Origin: Bdellovibrio bacteriovorus
Lineage (GTDB): Bacteria; Bdellovibrionota; Bdellovibrionia; Bdellovibrionales; Bdellovibrionaceae
Reading direction: 5' to 3'
Length of the DNA: 64,000 bases
NCBI RefSeq assembly: GCF_001592735.1
Contig: NZ_LUKE01000001.1
Coordinates: 1,935,184 to 1,999,183, forward strand
The position numbers were made by a program, and so were the translations under genes. The notes beneath the pieces were generated by a model. The model searched no databases. It was not told where the DNA came from and worked only from the letters and a program-made list of their open reading frames with translations. This document shows, piece by piece, positions 61,560 through 64,000 of the stretch; positions within the stretch are counted from its first letter, which is position 1, and every line of letters starts with the position of its first letter.

Positions 61560-62315
61560 CTAGCCAGCTAATGCTTTATTGGCCTTTTTAAGTCGGGTTG
61601 AGAGGGTTTTTACCAGCGCCTTAGCCCATGACGGCCGGGTAAAGATGACGTTGTCTACCGCCGAATTAGGGATGGCAATCAGCTCGACATCCGTAATCGC
61701 TTCGACGGTGGCCGAACGAGGTTCGTGATTAAAATGCCCCATTTCGCCGACAAACTCACCGGCAACGATCTCACCTAAAGTGATTTTGTCCCCTTCGGGG
61801 CTGGCGCAATAGGCGCGCAGGCTGCCTTTTTTTACGATATAGGTCAGCTCGGTTTTTTCACCTTCCGCAAATAGAATGGCTCCGGGTTCAAGCTGTTTGA
61901 TTTGATATTGAACTTGAGTTTCTACCTTATGGGGTGAAACTATTTTCGAAACACACTCTACCAGGGCCGACTCGCGGTCGGGTTCATTTAAGAACTGCAC
62001 GCGGCCGGAGGCCACTTCTTTGGTAAAGGCATCATGGTCACTCACGTAAGACATGATGATAATCGAAATGTCATTGTTGTTACGCTCTTTTAAAACCTTG
62101 GTGACGACGTCAAAGCCCGAGCCTTTAGGTAAATACTCATCCACCAAAATGGCTTTGGGATGGACGTTATCCAGCTTGTATTTTGTCTCGAACCATTCGG
62201 CACTGTGAAAGATTGAACAGTTAGGGAAATTGCGATTTAAAATGTCGGTGCACTTCTGCACGCGCACTTTATCGCCACTGACGATCAAGAACGTGTTCTT
62301 TTTTTCCTGTCCCAT
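61560..62315 (-). CDS. Degenerate receiver fused to cyclic-nucleotide-binding domain
   Basis: The 251-residue protein has an N-terminal receiver-like domain (about 8-125) with Asp in AILVDEYLP, but the acidic pair reads SGDK and the conserved Lys site reads NEPD, so phosphorylation is doubtful. A CRP-type cNMP-binding domain follows (about 135-245), with GAILFAEGE, GEFVGEMGHFN and PRSATVEA. No HTH follows. It may sense cAMP or c-di-GMP and act by contact. It is transcribed alone. Confidence 0.85.
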   Translation of the reverse strand: MGQEKKNTFLIVSGDKVRVQKCTDILNRNFPNCSIFHSAEWFETKYKLDNVHPKAILVDEYLPKGSGFDVVTKVLKERNNNDISIIIMSYVSDHDAFTKEVASGRVQFLNEPDRESALVECVSKIVSPHKVETQVQYQIKQLEPGAILFAEGEKTELTYIVKKGSLRAYCASPEGDKITLGEIVAGEFVGEMGHFNHEPRSATVEAITDVELIAIPNSAVDNVIFTRPSWAKALVKTLSTRLKKANKALAG

Positions 62316-62465
62316 CTTAAACCTTCCATAATTAAACCCGTCTCACTTAAGGACGAGTCAATGGTGACACCTTTTACATTTTCGCTTACTTAGGAACACC
62401 TCACAAGGGTAAGGGGTCAGATCGAAACTGAATGTCGTGATTTGAGATTTTAAACTAGGACCTAG

Positions 62466-63533
62466 CTAATCAAGCCAAGAAGAAATCACATCAAGGGGTG
62501 GTAAACTGACAGAGTCAAAACGATAGGAATAAGCAAGACTCAGTTCAGCCAAGGTGCCACCGATTTCCCCATCGCCGACGTTAGAGCCTACGCGCTCAGC
62601 TAAAACCTGAAGTCCCACGACATGTTTCTGGCCATTGTAACCGGCACCCATTCGAAGGGTCGAATAAGTGCCCAGATCTTTTTTATTTTCCTGACCGCCA
62701 TCCGTACTTTTAAACTGGGCATCTTGATAACCTAAACCTAGCGCCAAGAGTCCCGTGGCATAATATTTTTCTTTGAAAATCAAGATCGCACCAAAGCCCG
62801 CTCCACCGGCAAGCGTGAATCTATTGATATCAGTGATATCGGCAAGCGAGCCAAAAGTAGGCGCGGCACTCGCCGGGATGAGGGATTGATTGCCATTCGT
62901 GATTTTTGATTGGCTGGCGTGACCGAAGACACTCCAGCCCAAAGCATTTTTACGTTGATGTCCCGCCTGATCAAAGGCCACGGCAAAAGAGAACTCTTCG
63001 TCGTCTAAATTCCAGAAAAAATTCATCCCATAATTTTGAGTTTTTAGGTGGGGATACAGAATTTTTTTATCAGTATTTACATAGGCTGGATCAAGCTCGG
63101 CCGAGTTATCTAAATAGTAGCCATGATAGGACTGGTAAAAGAACTCATAGGTTCTTTTACCATAAAGTCTGAATTGAAAGTCGGTTCCATCACTGCTGCC
63201 TTTGGTGGATTCATCTTCGTGGCTTTGCGCTTGGGTCGTGGAAGCGGTGGCAGAAAGATTGCGATAGCCTAAATTCAAAAATACTTTTGAATTTGCATTG
63301 GGTTCAAATTTCGCTTTGGTTTTGTTTGGGCTATCGAATTCGACACTGTATCTGGGGACTGAAAATCCCGTTTTGACTTTTAATTGATCAGATTTTTGCG
63401 GCTCCCAAAATGGAGTTTCTTGAGATTGGTATTCTTCGGCTAAGATTTCTTGAGTGCTTTTAGTTTCTTCCGCAAAAGTCGTGGCTGAAACAGCTAAAAG
63501 AATCAGGAAAAGAAATCTTTTTAATAAGGACAT
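62466..63533 (-). CDS. Outer-membrane protein, DUF4421-like
   Basis: The 355-residue protein has a signal peptide (ATTFA-EET) followed by an amphipathic beta pattern: FLNLGYRNLSATAST, FQFRLYGKRTYEFFYQSYHGY, in split form, and ALGLGYQDAQFK. The KRTYEFFYQSYHGYY segment resembles DUF4421 outer-membrane proteins. The C-terminus ends SSWLD, not Phe. Its start overlaps the next gene's stop by 1 nt, so both are coupled. Confidence 0.75.
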   Translation of the reverse strand: MSLLKRFLFLILLAVSATTFAEETKSTQEILAEEYQSQETPFWEPQKSDQLKVKTGFSVPRYSVEFDSPNKTKAKFEPNANSKVFLNLGYRNLSATASTTQAQSHEDESTKGSSDGTDFQFRLYGKRTYEFFYQSYHGYYLDNSAELDPAYVNTDKKILYPHLKTQNYGMNFFWNLDDEEFSFAVAFDQAGHQRKNALGWSVFGHASQSKITNGNQSLIPASAAPTFGSLADITDINRFTLAGGAGFGAILIFKEKYYATGLLALGLGYQDAQFKSTDGGQENKKDLGTYSTLRMGAGYNGQKHVVGLQVLAERVGSNVGDGEIGGTLAELSLAYSYRFDSVSLPPLDVISSWLD

Positions 63534-64000
63534 TACTTTAATACCTTGATTTCTTGATTCACGCGAAGTTCGTTTGAAACCTTTGGTAAATCCGCGGGCA
63601 GATCAATCAAAACTCCGCGCGGAATTTCTTGGCGTAAGCCTGTTTTATGCAGCCACGCTAGGAATTCCCTTTCGGGACTGCGGCAGACCATCTGGCGGTC
63701 TTTGCCTTTTTCCTCTAAGCGATCACCGACCACGCGAGCCGCCAGGATTTTTGGGGCCGGTGTTTTTCGCATCAATACATAGCTCATAGTCAGCGTGCGA
63801 TTTTTCATCGGCAGTTGCTCTTCCATTTTCAAAAACCAAGAAGGGGCGGCAAAGTGAACGCGATCATGACACCAATCGTGTTTTGATTGGGAATAAAGTG
63901 GGCAAGCTAATTGATGAGTGCAGGGCGCCCAGGCTTGATAGCCCTTATCAATGAGTTTTTGTCTTAAATCTAACAACTTCCGCCCATCTTGCTGGGTGGA
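63533..64000 (-). CDS. 3' part of an Rsm22-like small-subunit methyltransferase gene
   Basis: The frame is open to the window edge; the first residues seen read STQQDGRKLLDLRQ. The C-terminal part has PCTHQLACPLYSQSKHDWCHDRVHF, in split form, where the Cys/His pattern PC-H-CPL and DWCH is that of the Rsm22 family C-terminus, a possible iron-sulfur site. The SAM core would lie upstream, beyond the window. The family methylates or assembles small-subunit rRNA in mitochondria and bacteria. The start cannot be given. Confidence 0.75.
   Translation of the reverse strand, partial: STQQDGRKLLDLRQKLIDKGYQAWAPCTHQLACPLYSQSKHDWCHDRVHFAAPSWFLKMEEQLPMKNRTLTMSYVLMRKTPAPKILAARVVGDRLEEKGKDRQMVCRSPEREFLAWLHKTGLRQEIPRGVLIDLPADLPKVSNELRVNQEIKVLK

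Overview
The window looks like chromosome of a predatory deltaproteobacterium-type organism, most likely a Bdellovibrio or close relative. This is inferred, not proven, from moderate base composition, many secreted proteins and lipoproteins, a TIGR02147-type HTH protein, a NodB-type deacetylase of the kind Bdellovibrio uses on prey wall, a poxvirus-like topoisomerase IB and several c-di-GMP/two-component proteins. No phage, transposase, integrase or CRISPR array is visible. The window is a mosaic of housekeeping operons and envelope or signalling modules.

1-10.3 kb: the end of a small flagellar-chaperone-like gene, an inverted repeat and a well-spaced sigma-54-type promoter come first. A tightly packed operon follows: TPR protein, MptE/Maf-like protein, two GT9 glycosyltransferases with a small out-of-frame coiled-coil ORF (3460-3633) between them, an unknown protein, a histidine kinase with a degenerate receiver, a CheY-like regulator, then rsmD, coaD and an aminotransferase. 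I read the first half as a flagellin or surface glycosylation and regulation unit.

10.3-22.6 kb: a polytopic NarX-like kinase and a NarL-like regulator flank two lipoproteins that share a short motif. Next come a VWA-domain lipoprotein, a DUF2802-like membrane protein, an MlaC-like secreted protein, topoisomerase IB, and a large metallopeptidase/beta-propeller/barrel protein.

22.7-33.8 kb: pal, a small DUF4398-like lipoprotein and cpoB/ybgF, then tsaD-rsmA-smpB. After these lie a HAMP-like membrane protein convergent with smpB, a coiled-coil lipoprotein, a PilZ protein, an RlmM-like methyltransferase, a secreted protein, a MarR regulator, map and nnrD.

33.8-45.6 kb: an outer-membrane protein, a candidate structured small RNA (about 34937-35087), a CoA-type Nudix hydrolase, small secreted proteins including a 3D-domain protein, a TolC/HlyD/MacB export operon, a DUF2914 membrane protein, slyX, an alpha/beta hydrolase, YceI and a DUF1513-like protein.

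45.6-64 kb: a Calx-beta/LamG giant lipoprotein with a partner barrel protein, YjdM-like protein, a patatin-like protein lacking the usual Asp, a glycerophosphodiesterase, a methyltransferase, a PLD-type protein, a Tat-exported HiPIP, tRNA-Leu(UAG), gcvH-gcvT, and trmK with a leaderless-type promoter. The end holds a TIGR02147 regulator, a 122-bp inverted-repeat element, a two-gene membrane/small-toxin-like module, a polysaccharide deacetylase, a degenerate receiver-cNMP protein, an outer-membrane protein and the 3' part of an Rsm22-like methyltransferase.

The best candidates for something undescribed are the nested coiled-coil gene in the glycosylation operon, the kinase-lipoprotein-lipoprotein-regulator module with its hairpin-masked start, the structured RNA carrying an anti-Shine-Dalgarno sequence, and the 59.9-60.6 kb two-gene module beside the inverted-repeat element.
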